A stretch of DNA of 64,000 bases, taken from positions 105,067-169,066 of the forward strand of contig NZ_JHQS01000062.1 of the NCBI RefSeq assembly GCF_014843845.1, written 5' to 3'. Below are positions 17,513-27,600 of this stretch, piece after piece. The notes under the pieces were generated by a model, which was not told where the DNA came from, did not search any database, and worked only from the letters and a program-made list of their open reading frames with translations. Origin of the DNA: Mesorhizobium amorphae (GTDB lineage: Bacteria; Pseudomonadota; Alphaproteobacteria; Rhizobiales; Rhizobiaceae). The stretch's first letter is position 1. Each line of letters opens with the position of its first letter. A program made the position numbers and the translations under genes.

Positions 17513-18522
17513 CGATGCAAGCCGGCACGAACGCGGTACGCCAGTCGCTGGCCAGCTTCCGCCAGGAGCGCGAGGCCGACTGGAAGGCTTTCGAGGCGCT
17601 GCTGGCCCGCGTCGAAAAACGGGCGCCCCGCGCGCTGTCGGAAGAAGAATTGCTGTCGCTGCCCCTGCTCTACCGGTCGGCGCTGTCTTCGCTGTCGGTG
17701 GCGCGCGCGACATCGCTCGACAATGCCCTGGTCTCCTATCTCGAATCGCTCTGCCTGCGCGGCTATTTCTACCTCTATGGCGCGCGCCGCGGCCTGCGGC
17801 AGCGCATCGGCGATTTCTTCCTGCATGACTGGCCGCATGCCATACGCGACCTGTGGCGCGAGACGCTGGTGTCCGTCGGGCTGACTGCGGTAGGCGCCGG
17901 CGCCGGCTATTGGCTGGTGGCGTCCGACAAGGGCTGGTACGACGCCATCATCGCGCCTGGCCTTGCCGGCGGGCGCAATCCGGATTCGTCGGCAGAGATG
18001 CTGCGCAGCGTGCTTTATGACGGCGCCAGCAGCGAATTCCTGTCGAGCTTCGCCGCCTATCTTTTCACCCACAATACCCAGGTGGCGATCCTGGCCTTCG
18101 CGCTTGGCTTCGCCTTTGCCGTGCCCAGCGTGCTGCTCATCCTGATGAACGGCTGCATGCTCGGCGCGCTGTTCCAGGTCTATGCAGCCAAAGGGCTGGG
18201 CTTCGAACTCGGCGGCTGGCTCTCCATCCATGGCACCACCGAGATGTTCGCTATCGCGCTGGCGGGTGCCGCCGGCATGCGGATCGGCACGCGCATCGCC
18301 TTTCCCGGCGAACTGCCCCGCATGGCGGCCGCCGCCCAGGCCGGGCGGGTGGCCGCGACGGCCATGGTCGGCGTCGTGGTTATGCTTTTGTTTGCCGGCC
18401 TGCTCGAAGGCATCGGCCGGCAGACGATCACCAGCGATGGCGTGCGCTATGCCATAGGCGGCGGCATGCTGGCGCTTTGGAGCGCCTATTTCTACCTATT
18501 CCGGCTGGTGCGGCATGGCTAG
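17509..18522 (+). CDS. SpoIIM-like (stage II sporulation protein M / DUF95) membrane protein
   Basis: A 337-residue integral membrane protein with about six spans in its C-terminal two thirds, e.g. VAILAFALGFAFAVPSVLLILMNGCMLGALF (residues about 190-225) and the conserved GWLSIHGTTEMFAIALAGAAG block of the SpoIIM family. Rhizobia do not sporulate, so the family's sporulation name does not apply. GTG at 17509 overlaps the previous stop (GTGA); an ATG two codons later is possible. Probably the membrane partner of the MoxR-DUF58 system. Confidence 0.88.
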   Translation: MTMQAGTNAVRQSLASFRQEREADWKAFEALLARVEKRAPRALSEEELLSLPLLYRSALSSLSVARATSLDNALVSYLESLCLRGYFYLYGARRGLRQRIGDFFLHDWPHAIRDLWRETLVSVGLTAVGAGAGYWLVASDKGWYDAIIAPGLAGGRNPDSSAEMLRSVLYDGASSEFLSSFAAYLFTHNTQVAILAFALGFAFAVPSVLLILMNGCMLGALFQVYAAKGLGFELGGWLSIHGTTEMFAIALAGAAGMRIGTRIAFPGELPRMAAAAQAGRVAATAMVGVVVMLLFAGLLEGIGRQTITSDGVRYAIGGGMLALWSAYFYLFRLVRHG

Positions 18523-19375
18523 GCGCGCTGCCTTTGTAGCGGCACGACCGTTGATCACGCCGGAGGGTGTCGATCTCAGGATCAGGCTTGCCGACGCCGG
18601 CACGCGAGCTTCCGCCTTCCTGCTCGATGTCGTGATCATCTCGACCGCGGCGGTGGTCATCACCATCGTCGCGCTGTTCGGGTTGAGAGGCCTTGGCGCC
18701 CACGAACTGCAGCCGCTCTTCATCGTCTGGATCATCCTGATCTTCCTGCTGCGCAATGCCTATTTCATCGCCTTCGAGGCCGGCCGGCGCGCCGCGACGC
18801 CCGGCAAGCGTATCGTCGGCATACGGGTCGCCTCGCGCAGCGGCGCGGGTCTCACGATCGATCAGGTGATAGCGCGCAATCTGATGCGCGAGATCGAGAT
18901 CTTCCTGCCGCTGTCCATCCTCGCCGGGCGCGGCGGCACGGGCGTCGCCGACACGCTGACGACGATCTTCGGGCTGGTGTGGGCGCTGATGTTCGCGCTC
19001 TTCCCGCTTTTCAACCGCGACCGCCTGCGCATCGGCGACCTGTTGGCCGGCACCTGGGTGGTCGAGGCGCCGAAGCTCGCGTTGGTCGAGGATCTGTCCG
19101 CCAGACAGGATCCGGTCGCCAAAGCGTTCCATTTCAGCCAAGCCCAGCTCGACGCCTATGGCATCGCCGAACTGCACAAGCTGGAAGAGGTGCTGCGCCG
19201 CGACGATTATTTCGCACTCAGGGCCGTGGCCGAGACGATCGGGCGCAAGATCGGCGCCGCACCACAGGCGCCGGATTCAAGGGCCTTCCTCACCGCCTAC
19301 TACGGCGAGCTCAGGGCGCATCTGGAACGCAAGCTGCTGCTTGGCAACCGCAAGGCGGACAAGCATGCACGGTAG
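18515..19375 (+). CDS. RDD-family membrane protein
   Basis: A 286-residue protein. Residues about 20-180 are the RDD domain: RASAFLLDVVII with the first Arg and Asp replaced by local variants, second span FIVWIILIFLLRNAYFI, then AATPGKRIVGIRV and FNRDRLRIGDLLAGTWVV. A charged cytoplasmic tail of about 100 residues (SARQDPVAKAF to the end) is longer than in minimal RDD proteins. Start at 18515 overlaps the SpoIIM-like stop by 8 bp. Last gene of the six-gene unit. Confidence 0.88.
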   Translation: MARRAAFVAARPLITPEGVDLRIRLADAGTRASAFLLDVVIISTAAVVITIVALFGLRGLGAHELQPLFIVWIILIFLLRNAYFIAFEAGRRAATPGKRIVGIRVASRSGAGLTIDQVIARNLMREIEIFLPLSILAGRGGTGVADTLTTIFGLVWALMFALFPLFNRDRLRIGDLLAGTWVVEAPKLALVEDLSARQDPVAKAFHFSQAQLDAYGIAELHKLEEVLRRDDYFALRAVAETIGRKIGAAPQAPDSRAFLTAYYGELRAHLERKLLLGNRKADKHAR

Positions 19376-19392
19376 ACGCATTTTTGCTACAG

Positions 19393-19722
19393 TTACGACG
19401 TTAAAAACAAAAACAAGCAGATTAAGGCAATGCCCATTGTTTGCATGAATCGAACTATCAGCGCCTGTCTTTCAATTAACTTTTCCCTAAAACCTCTCTC
19501 GTGGTCGTCGTACTTCAAATAACCATAAAACACAACCAAAGACAATACGAATAAACAAATACCCCTCATAGAATAACTTTTACGAAAGTATCCTTCTCCG
19601 TATACGACTATCCATCCACCAATTCCGTTGATAACTAGAATTGAAATAACAAACACAGATATCATCAAAAAGATATATAACGCCTTTAGGCTAATTTGCG
19701 GACCGCTCCTTACATTCATCAT
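19393..19722 (-). CDS. Small hydrophobic ORFan in an AT-rich patch
   Basis: A possible 109-residue protein with three hydrophobic segments: LYIFLMISVFVISILVI, MRGICLFVLSLVVFYGYL and GIALICLFLFL. Charged residues (KYDDHERGFREKLIERQ) fall between the second and third. The 19381-19740 stretch has about 37% G+C by hand count against roughly 65% around it, so it is probably foreign. The start pair ATGATG at 19722 has only a weak ribosome site. I do not recognise the family; it could also be a decayed gene. No other gene is visible between the RDD gene and 19805. Confidence 0.5.
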   Translation of the reverse strand: MMNVRSGPQISLKALYIFLMISVFVISILVINGIGGWIVVYGEGYFRKSYSMRGICLFVLSLVVFYGYLKYDDHERGFREKLIERQALIVRFMQTMGIALICLFLFLTS

Positions 19723-19804
19723 TACCGGTTCACCATATGCTCGCCATCTCTCGAAAACTCACATGCTGACAGAAGCTCGGTTCCAGTCAGTGCAGCCCTC
19801 TCGC

Positions 19805-20491
19805 CTACCCCACCCACTTCTCGTAGTCGGACACCAGCAGATGCACCGGCGCGACATCCTCGTCGATGTTGGAAAAACGGCCGATCGGCTCGCGGAAGAC
19901 GTTGTCGGTGAGGTCGTCGTTGACGGTCGAGACCTCGCCGATCAGCACGTCCTTGCCTTCGGCCCAGAAGGCGTGCCAGACGCCCGGCATTAGTGTAACG
20001 CTCTGGCCCGGATCGAGCTTCAGCAGCCCGCCGGCCGGCAATCTGTGGATGGTTCCGTCGACAGGCACCGACACTTCGGCCTTCGGATCGATGCCGCCGT
20101 CGCGATCGTGCATGAACAGTTCCAGCACCAGCTTGCCACCGCCGCGGTTGATGATGTCCTCGGCCTTGATGTTGTGGCGATGCATCGGCGACAGCTGGTC
20201 CTTGCGCGAGATCATGATCTTCTCGGCATAGAGCATGCCCATGCCCTTTTTCATGTCCGCGTAGACGCCGTTACGCACGGTGAACAGGAACAGGCCGAGT
20301 TCGTCGAACTTCTCCTGGCCGTAGTCGGTGATGTCCCAACCGAGGCGCGAGGTGAAAATGGCCGCGGAATCAGCCTTGCGCGCCTTCATCTCTTCTGGGC
20401 TCCAGTAGGCGAAGGGCGGCATGATGTAACCGAACGAGCGGATGAAGGCGTCGGCGTCGCGGATGATGTCGTTGATGGTGGAGCGTTTCAT
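19805..20491 (-). CDS. D-lyxose ketol-isomerase family protein
   Basis: A 228-residue cupin-type sugar isomerase. The metal site is recognisable as PMHRHNIKAEDI (two His and Glu) with a later His in LMPGVWHAFW. The family interconverts D-lyxose and D-xylulose or D-mannose and D-fructose. The N-terminus MKRSTINDIIRDADAFIRSFGY and the ending AFWAEGKDVLIGEVSTVNDDLTDN agree with the family, and the length is usual (about 225). It is divergent from the D-threonine aldolase-like gene, with 140 bp between. No sugar transporter adjoins, so the physiological sugar is unclear. Confidence 0.85.
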   Translation of the reverse strand: MKRSTINDIIRDADAFIRSFGYIMPPFAYWSPEEMKARKADSAAIFTSRLGWDITDYGQEKFDELGLFLFTVRNGVYADMKKGMGMLYAEKIMISRKDQLSPMHRHNIKAEDIINRGGGKLVLELFMHDRDGGIDPKAEVSVPVDGTIHRLPAGGLLKLDPGQSVTLMPGVWHAFWAEGKDVLIGEVSTVNDDLTDNVFREPIGRFSNIDEDVAPVHLLVSDYEKWVG

Positions 20492-20631
20492 GGTCGTGAT
20501 CCCTTCTTCAGGCGGCGCCTACAGCGCATAGCCGAACACCGATCCGGTGTCGACGCAAACTCTATACTGGCCTCATGACATCCGGACCGATCAGGGTCAT
20601 AAGTCCAGGCAAATCCCAAGGTGACAATCCC

Positions 20632-21690
20632 ATGCGCAGCATAGACGACCTCGATACGCCGGCGATCCTGATCGATGCCGCCCGCGCCGAAGCCAACATC
20701 GCAAGGGCGCAGGCGCATGCCGACCGCCATGGGCTGAAGCTCAGGCCGCACGTCAAGACCCACAAGCTGCCCTACTGGGCGAAGAAGCAGGTTGCGGCCG
20801 GCGCGGTCGGCATCACCTGCCAGAAGATCGGCGAGGCCGAGGTCATGGCCGATGCTGGGCTGACCGATATTTTTCTCCCTTACAATATCCTTGGCCGGGC
20901 GAAGCTGGAACGGCTGAAGGCACTGCACGGCCGCGTAACCCTATCGGTGACGGCGGATAGCATGGACACGCTGATGGGACTTGCCGACACTTTCACCGAT
21001 GCCGGCCATCCCCTGCCGGTGCTGGTCGAATGCGACACCGGCATGGGCCGCTGCGGTGTGCAATCGGCCGACGAAGCGGTGGCGCTGGCGCGCGAGATCG
21101 ACAAGGCCAGAGGCCTTCGCTTCGGCGGGCTGATGACCTATCCGGCGGCAGGCCGCGCGGCGCAGGCCGAGGCGTGGCTCGTGGATGCCAAACAAGCGCT
21201 GGCGGCAGCGGGCCTCGAATGCCAGCGCATCTCCAGCGGCGGCACGCCCGATATGTGGCGCTCGGGCGAGGACAGCGTCGTCACCGAGTACCGTCCCGGC
21301 ACCTACATCTACCTCGACCGCTACCAGGTCGCCAAAGGCGTCGGCAGCCTCGACGGTTGTGCGCTGACGGTGCTGTCGACGGTGGTCAGCCACCCGACGC
21401 CGGCGCGGGCCATCCTCGATGCCGGCAGCAAGGCGCTGTCCAGCGACACGCTGGGGCTGGTGGATTTCGGCGAGCTGCTGGGCATTCCGGGCGCCAGGGT
21501 CACCGGCTTGAGCGAAGAGCATGGCAATGTCACGCTTTCGGATGGCGCCAAGCTTCGCATCGGCGAGCGCGTGCGCGTCGTGCCCGACCATTGCTGCGTC
21601 GTCACCAATCTGTTCGACCAGGTGCATCTGATCGACGGCGACAAAGTGCTGGAAACGCTGCCGGTGGCTGCGCGCGGCCGGATGGGGTGA
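20632..21690 (+). CDS. D-threonine aldolase / D-serine dehydratase-like PLP enzyme (DSD1 family)
   Basis: A 352-residue fold-III PLP enzyme. The start at 20632 follows AAGGTG; the upstream in-frame ATG at 20575 is less likely. PLP lysine Lys42 lies in RPHVKTHK, and the C-terminal metal site is the PDHCCVVTNLF motif. Family members cleave D-threonine or D-3-hydroxy amino acids to glycine and an aldehyde, or deaminate D-serine. The substrate here is not fixed. The stop is 27 bp from the convergent ccmC stop. Confidence 0.87.
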   Translation: MRSIDDLDTPAILIDAARAEANIARAQAHADRHGLKLRPHVKTHKLPYWAKKQVAAGAVGITCQKIGEAEVMADAGLTDIFLPYNILGRAKLERLKALHGRVTLSVTADSMDTLMGLADTFTDAGHPLPVLVECDTGMGRCGVQSADEAVALAREIDKARGLRFGGLMTYPAAGRAAQAEAWLVDAKQALAAAGLECQRISSGGTPDMWRSGEDSVVTEYRPGTYIYLDRYQVAKGVGSLDGCALTVLSTVVSHPTPARAILDAGSKALSSDTLGLVDFGELLGIPGARVTGLSEEHGNVTLSDGAKLRIGERVRVVPDHCCVVTNLFDQVHLIDGDKVLETLPVAARGRMG

Positions 21691-21717
21691 GGAGCGGTAG
21701 CTGATCTTCGACTGAGG

Positions 21718-22470
21718 TCAGTTAGCCTGCCGCGCCGCCACACGCCGCATCGAAATCACGCGGCGCCGGCGGATTTCCGTGCGCATGGCCATCAGATGCA
21801 GGGCGAAGAACAGCACGGTGAAGCCGAGCGCCATCGCCAGCAGCGGCCGCAACATCGAGGGATCGATGGCCGAGCCGCCCATGCGGAACACCGAAGCCGG
21901 CTGGTGCAGCGTGTTCCACCAGTCGACCGAGAATTTGATGATCGGGATGTTGATAAAGCCGACCAGCGTGATGATGGCAGCGGCCCAGGCGGCGCGGCTT
22001 GCGTCATCGAGTGCCCGGGTCAGTGCGATGATGCCGAGATACATCAGGAACAGCACGAAGACCGAGGTTAGTCGCGCGTCCCACACCCACCAGGTGCCCC
22101 ACATCGGCTTGCCCCAGATCGAACCGGTGATCAGCGCAAGTGCCGTAAAGACGGCGCCGATCGGTGCCGCCGATTTCAGCGCCACGTCGGCCAGCGGATG
22201 GCGCCAGACCAGCGTGCCCAACGCCGAGATCGCCATCAGCGTGTAGCACATCATGGCGAGCCAGGCGAAAGGCACGTGGATGTACATGATCCGCACGGTG
22301 ATGCCCTGCTGGAAATCCTCAGGTGCTGCGAAGCTCATATAGAGGCCGGCAGCGAGCAGGATGGCGGCGACCGAAGCCAGCCACGGCACGAGCCTGTCGG
22401 CCAACCCGACGAAGCGTGTCGGATTGGCAATATCCATCCAGCCGGTGCGGCGTGAGGTGGTGTCGCTCAT
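21718..22470 (-). CDS. ccmC: Heme exporter CcmC (cytochrome c maturation), alone
   Basis: A 250-residue protein with six membrane spans and the tryptophan-rich WWD-type motif WGTWWVWDARLTSVF between the third and fourth, plus periplasmic and membrane histidines (YIHVPFAW). CcmC loads heme on the chaperone CcmE. The usual neighbours ccmA, ccmB, ccmD and ccmG are not present on either side: the flanks are a D-threonine aldolase-like gene and ndvA. It may be the only copy, separated from its operon, or a paralogue. Confidence 0.9.
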   Translation of the reverse strand: MSDTTSRRTGWMDIANPTRFVGLADRLVPWLASVAAILLAAGLYMSFAAPEDFQQGITVRIMYIHVPFAWLAMMCYTLMAISALGTLVWRHPLADVALKSAAPIGAVFTALALITGSIWGKPMWGTWWVWDARLTSVFVLFLMYLGIIALTRALDDASRAAWAAAIITLVGFINIPIIKFSVDWWNTLHQPASVFRMGGSAIDPSMLRPLLAMALGFTVLFFALHLMAMRTEIRRRRVISMRRVAARQAN

Positions 22471-22568
22471 GCGGCCCTACATAGACCGGCGGGGTGATCG
22501 CAGCAATCGATCATCGATGTCGCAGGTCGAAGATTGCGGGCCCCGGGCAAAACCCGGGACCAGGCAAT

Positions 22569-24344
22569 TCAGGCGGCCTCGCCCTGCTGCACGGTGCGGC
22601 TGAGGCGGCGGACCTCTTCGTCGTTGAGCAGGCCGCCGGCGCGCAGCAGGCTGGCGAAGCGGCCGTTGCGCAGCGACAGTTCGGCAAAGCCGCCGAACTC
22701 GACCACCCTGCCCTTGTCCATGAACACGACCAGGTCAGCGTCGCGGACCGTGGTCAGGCGGTGGGCGATGATGAAGGTGGTGCGATCGCGGCGCAACTCG
22801 TCGATCGCTTCCTTGACACGGTCCTCGGTCTCGACGTCGAGCGCGCTGGTGGCCTCGTCGAGGACCAGGATCGGCGCATCCTTGAGCACGGCGCGGGCGA
22901 TGGCGATGCGCTGGCGCTCGCCGCCCGAAAGCTGGCCGCCGCGCTCGCCGACGACGGTGTCATAGCCGGAGCTCTTCGACAGGATGAAATCCTGCGCGGC
23001 GGCGGCATTGGCGGCGGCGTGGACCTCGTCATAGGTCGCCTCGGCGCGGCCGACGCGGATGTTGTCCTCGATCGAGCGGTTGAGCAGGCCGGCGTCCTGG
23101 AACACGGTGGCTATCGAATGGCGCAGCGACTTGCGGGTCACCGAGCGGGTATCGATGCCGTCGATCAGGATGCGGCCGCTGGACGGCGTGAAGACGCGCT
23201 GCAGCAGGTTGATGAGCGTCGTCTTGCCGGCGCCCGTCGGGCCGACGATGGCGACCGTCTGGCCTGCCTGGACTTCGAACGACACGTCGTCGACACCCTG
23301 GCCGGAATTGGCGAACTCAAAGCCGACATGTTCGAAACGGACGTGACCGGTGACGTTGACGAGGTCGCGCAGACCGTCGGGCTCGGCGGTTTCGGCGGCC
23401 GAGTCCTCGAGGCGGTAGAAGTCCTCGAGCTTGGCGCGGGCCTCGGAGATCTGGTTGGCGAAGGCCGACATCTGGTCGAGACGGGCGATCAGCAGCGTGG
23501 CGAAGCCGGTAAAGGCGATGACGTCACCGATGCGCAGCTGGCCATGGGTGACCAGATAGGCGCCGATCAGCAGCACGATCATCATCGAGATGGTCGACGA
23601 CAGGCGATGCAGCGCGTTGGCGATCGCCCACCAATCGAGCACCGGGTTCTGCGCATCGAGCAGGTTCTTGACGTAACGCTTCAGCGCCTCGGTCTCATGG
23701 CCGATGCGGTTGTAGCTCTGCAGCACGGCGACGTTGCTGACGGAGTCGGTCACATGCGCGAACACGGTGTGGTAGTGCCGCTCGACCGCTGCCTGGCCTG
23801 CCTTGGTGCGGCGCATGACCAGCCGGCCGATGCCGACATAGAGGGCGCCGAGCGCAAGCAACACCATCGACATGCGAACGTCCATGCTGAGCGCGGTCGG
23901 GATCAGCAGCGCCAGGGCGACGACCGTCGACAGATGCTGGCGCATGAATTCGAGCCACAGGCTGAACAGGGTCTCTACCGCGCGCAGCAGCGTGTGGAGC
24001 GAATTGGAGGTGCCGCGCTGGTGATGCCAGGCGAGCGGCATCGTGATCACGCGCTCGAACGACTGGCACAGAACTTCGCTGCGCCGCTTATGAGCGAAAC
24101 GGTCGGCGCCGCGCGCCACCAGCACGAAGGCGACGATGTTGAACGCACCGAGGCCGGCCCACAGTCCCAGCGTCGAGAACACCGAGCCATGCTCGGAGAT
24201 GGCATCGATCACTCGTCCGAACATGATCGGCTCGAGGATGGCGATAACGGCGAGCGCAACGTTCGCGCCGCAGATCAGCGCAACGCGCTTTCTGTCGGCC
24301 GCGAGATAACCCAGCGCTCTCCAGTAGATTTGCAGAAGGGACAC
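22569..24344 (-). CDS. ndvA: Cyclic beta-1,2-glucan exporter NdvA/ChvA (ABC half transporter)
   Basis: About 591 residues from a GTG at 24344 (MSLLQIYWRALGYLA, matching the NdvA N-terminus; GGAG upstream). An open frame runs further to 24416 but is not NdvA-like. N-terminal six-span exporter domain, then the nucleotide-binding domain: Walker A GPTGAGKTT, signature LSGGERQR, Walker B ILVLDEATSALD. NdvA exports cyclic beta-1,2-glucans to the periplasm, needed for osmotic adaptation and plant infection. It lies downstream of ndvB on the same strand, 355 bp apart, with a terminator-like hairpin between. Confidence 0.92.
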   Translation of the reverse strand: MSLLQIYWRALGYLAADRKRVALICGANVALAVIAILEPIMFGRVIDAISEHGSVFSTLGLWAGLGAFNIVAFVLVARGADRFAHKRRSEVLCQSFERVITMPLAWHHQRGTSNSLHTLLRAVETLFSLWLEFMRQHLSTVVALALLIPTALSMDVRMSMVLLALGALYVGIGRLVMRRTKAGQAAVERHYHTVFAHVTDSVSNVAVLQSYNRIGHETEALKRYVKNLLDAQNPVLDWWAIANALHRLSSTISMMIVLLIGAYLVTHGQLRIGDVIAFTGFATLLIARLDQMSAFANQISEARAKLEDFYRLEDSAAETAEPDGLRDLVNVTGHVRFEHVGFEFANSGQGVDDVSFEVQAGQTVAIVGPTGAGKTTLINLLQRVFTPSSGRILIDGIDTRSVTRKSLRHSIATVFQDAGLLNRSIEDNIRVGRAEATYDEVHAAANAAAAQDFILSKSSGYDTVVGERGGQLSGGERQRIAIARAVLKDAPILVLDEATSALDVETEDRVKEAIDELRRDRTTFIIAHRLTTVRDADLVVFMDKGRVVEFGGFAELSLRNGRFASLLRAGGLLNDEEVRRLSRTVQQGEAA

Positions 24345-24540
24345 TTCAGCTACTCCGCCAAAAACATTATTGTGCACCGCACCATTTCTTGACACGTACC
24401 GGTTAACGTGTCGCAAAACAATGCCCGTCTACCTCTTCCGTTCCCAATTCGCGAACAAAAGATGACGACGCTGCGAAATCTGTCGTGATCACCTAACGGT
24501 TTGAGATAAAAGGTGAAATGTCAGCCTTGCGGCAAAATCA

Positions 24541-24562
24541 TGGCAGCGCCGAAGCGCTGCCA
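24541..24562 (-). terminator. Terminator hairpin after ndvB
   Basis: A perfect 9-bp stem TGGCAGCGC / GCGCTGCCA with a tetraloop that reads UUCG in the minus-strand RNA, followed on that strand by TGATTTTG. On the plus strand CATTTTTAA follows, so it may act both ways. It lies 138 bp after the ndvB stop. The remainder of 24345-24699 shows no gene; ndvA presumably has its own promoter there. Confidence 0.6.
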
Positions 24563-24699
24563 CATTTTTAATCACCGGAAGCTTGCGTAGCTGAACCTAA
24601 TAGGCCGAACCGCCCATTCGCCAAGGTCATGCGCAAATAAAGACTTCAGAGTACTGCCCGCCCCGAAGGACGTGCAGATAGTGCTTCAAGCCTTTGATT

Positions 24700-27600
24700 T
24701 CACGCAGGTATCCTGACAACCACATCGACCTTGTCGCCGGCTTTCGGCTCAAAGGACGAGGATTTTGTCTTGGTTCCATTGACCTCGAGCGAGATGGATT
24801 TGGCCTTTTTGTCGCGGATGACACGAACCTTGACCTCGGCCTCCAGCATCTTGAGCGTCGCCGCATAGCCGTCCCAATGGCCGGGGAGTTTCGGCCGGAA
24901 CGTGATCTGCTTGCCGCGCCGCTCGATGCCCAGAATGCCTTCGACCGCAGCCCGGTAAAGCCAGCCGGCCGACCCGGTGTACCAGGTCCAGCCGCCACGA
25001 CCGCCCTTGCCTTCCCCGGCATAGATGTCGGCCGCCACGACATAGGGCTCGACCCGATAATGCTCGGCGGCAGCCTCGTCGGCGGAATGGTTGACCGGGT
25101 TCAGCATCGAGAAGCATCGGTAGGCGTCGTCGGTGCGGCCCATCTCGGCCAGCGCGATGACGAACCATGTCGCCGCGTGGGTGTACTGGCCGCCGTTCTC
25201 GCGTACGCCCGGCGGGTAGCTCTTGATGTAGCCCGGGTCCTTGTCGGTCCTGGAGAAGGGCGGCGTGAACAGCTTGACGATCTTGAGTTCGTCGTCGACG
25301 AGCATCTTTGTCGCCTGCTGCATGGCGGTGGTCGAGCGTGCCGGATCGCCCTCACCCGACAGCACGCTCCACGACTGAGCGATGGAGTCGATCTTGCACT
25401 CTGCGGAGTTGTGCGAGCCGAGCGGGCTGCCGTCGTCGAAGCTGCCGCGGCGATACCATTGGCCGTCCCAGGCCGTGCTTTCCAGCGCCCGCTTCAGCGC
25501 GTCGGCGTGCTTTGTCCAGGTTTGCGCGCGCTTGGTGTCGCCCTGCATCTTGGCGACGGGGGCGAAGTCGCCCAGCGTCTTCAAGAGGAACCAGCCCAGC
25601 CAGACGCTCTCACCCTTGCCGCCTTCGCCGACGCGGTTCATGCCGTCGTTCCAGTCGCCGCCGAGGATCAGCGGCAAGCCGGCGGGGCTGCTGCGCTTGA
25701 TGGCAAGATCGAGCGCCCGCGCGCAATGGTCGTAGAGCGAGGCATGCGTCTTGGAAATCTCCGGCGTGAAGAAGGCATCGTGCTCGCCTTCGCCGAGCTC
25801 CTGCCCGTCGATGAACGGCAACTGCTCCTTCAGGATGCCGGCATCGCCGGTCACATCGATGTAGCGGCTGGTGGCGTGGGCGAGCCAGACCACGTCGTCC
25901 GAGATCATGGTGCGCACACCGGCGTCGGTGCGCGGCAGCCACCAATGCTGCACGTCACCCTCGGGGAACTGCCGGCGCGCCGCGTTGAGGATCTGGTCGC
26001 GCGCCAGTTTCGGGTCATGAACCAAGAGCGCCATCGTGTCCTGCAGCTGGTCGCGGAAGCCGAAGGCGCCGCTCGCCTGGTAGAAGGCGGAGCGGGCACG
26101 GATGCGGCAGGCGAGGCTCTGGTAGGGCAGCCAGTGGTTGACCATGGCGTCGAGCGCCTTGTCGGGCGTTTCGACCTGGATGGTATCGAGGAAGCCGCGC
26201 CAGACGCGCTCATTGTCGGCCAGACGCTGGTCGAAATCCTTGCCGCGATGGGTCTGCACCAGCGCGCTCGCCTCTTCGACAGAGGCCGCGTCGCCGAGCA
26301 GCCAGAAAAGCGTCACGTCGCCGCCGGCGGGGATGTCTACGTCACTGGCGATCGCGGCACAGGGATCATCACCGGCTTCGACGCGGTCGGACAGGTTAGC
26401 GCCGGCCAGCACCGCCTGCGGATACTCGCTGCTGCCGTGCCGGCCGATGAACTCGCCACGGTCCGCCGTCACCGAATGCACCGGGCCGCCGGCGGCCAGG
26501 AAGGCCACCCGCTCGCTGAAATCGAGCCCATAGGGATTTTTCGCCAGCAGCGCGCCGGTCGCGGCATCCCGCGACGGGACGATGGTCGCCGCTGTGCGCG
26601 AGCGATGGCTGCCAAGCACCCATTCGGCATAGGCATAGATGCGCAGCCGCGCCGACACCGAGCCGGAATTCTGGATGCGCAGCCGGGTGATCTTCACCGG
26701 ATCGTCCGGGTCCACCACATGCGTCAGGTCCATCGACAGCGGCCCGCGCTTAGAGCGGAAGGTCGAAAAACCCTGCCCGTGCCATGTTTCGTAGGTCAAG
26801 GCGGGATCGCGCAGCACGGCGGCCGTCGGCGAGAATGCCTTGCCGCTGGCGTGGTCGTAAATGTAGATGCCCTCGCTCGGCCGGTTCGAGACAGGATCGT
26901 TCGACCATGGCGTCAGCTGGTAGTCGCGGCTGTTGCGGCTCCAGGTGAAGGCCGCGCCCTCGGCCGAGACATGGAAGCCAAACGAAGGGTTGGAGATGAC
27001 GTTGATCCAGGGCTGCGGCGTCGTGCGGTGGCCGGTCAAACGGGTGACGTAGTGGCGGCCGTCGCCGTCGAAGCCGCCAAAACCGTTCCAGAGGCTCAAG
27101 CCGCTGCCGTCGGCGCTGCTTTCTGCCGAGGAGCGCGTCATGAAGGCCGGTGCCGGCAGCGATGGCTCGCGAGGGCCCGCCGCGCCCGGCGCCGGCTGCA
27201 GGGCGTCACGCGCCTGCAGCGCCGCCGCCTCGGCGCGCTCGATCTGGTCGAAGATGGTGCCGTTGCGCGTGTGCAGCACGACGCGGGCAACCGCGAGCAA
27301 GGTCTTATAGGTGGCCTCGTCCATCAGGTCGCGGCGCACGGCGAAGATGTGCTGGCGCGGTCCGAGCTCCTTGCCGCGCAGGCGGGCGTTTTCGCACAGC
27401 GTCTCGACCGCCCTTTGCAGGTCCTGCACGTAGGAGGACGCCTGCTCGTTGACGACGACGAAGTCGATCATCATGCCGCGGGCGCGCATGTATTCCTGGA
27501 AGCGCAGCGCCTGGGCGACGATCTCGAGGTCGGCGACGTCGCCGATGCGGACCAGGAAGATCGGGAAGTCGCCGGAGATGCTGGTCGGCCACAGGCTCGA

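Noticed and set aside
16061..17713. A 550-residue minus-strand frame over the DUF58 gene
   Set aside because: Shadow of the coupled plus-strand DUF58 and neighbours, whose families are recognised.
20492..20631. Upstream in-frame extension of the D-threonine aldolase-like gene to 20575
   Set aside because: The extension is not part of the family N-terminus, and AAGGTG precedes the ATG at 20632.
22494..24392. A 632-residue plus-strand frame opposite ndvA
   Set aside because: Antisense shadow of the ABC exporter; composition is His/Arg/Gln-rich with no domain.
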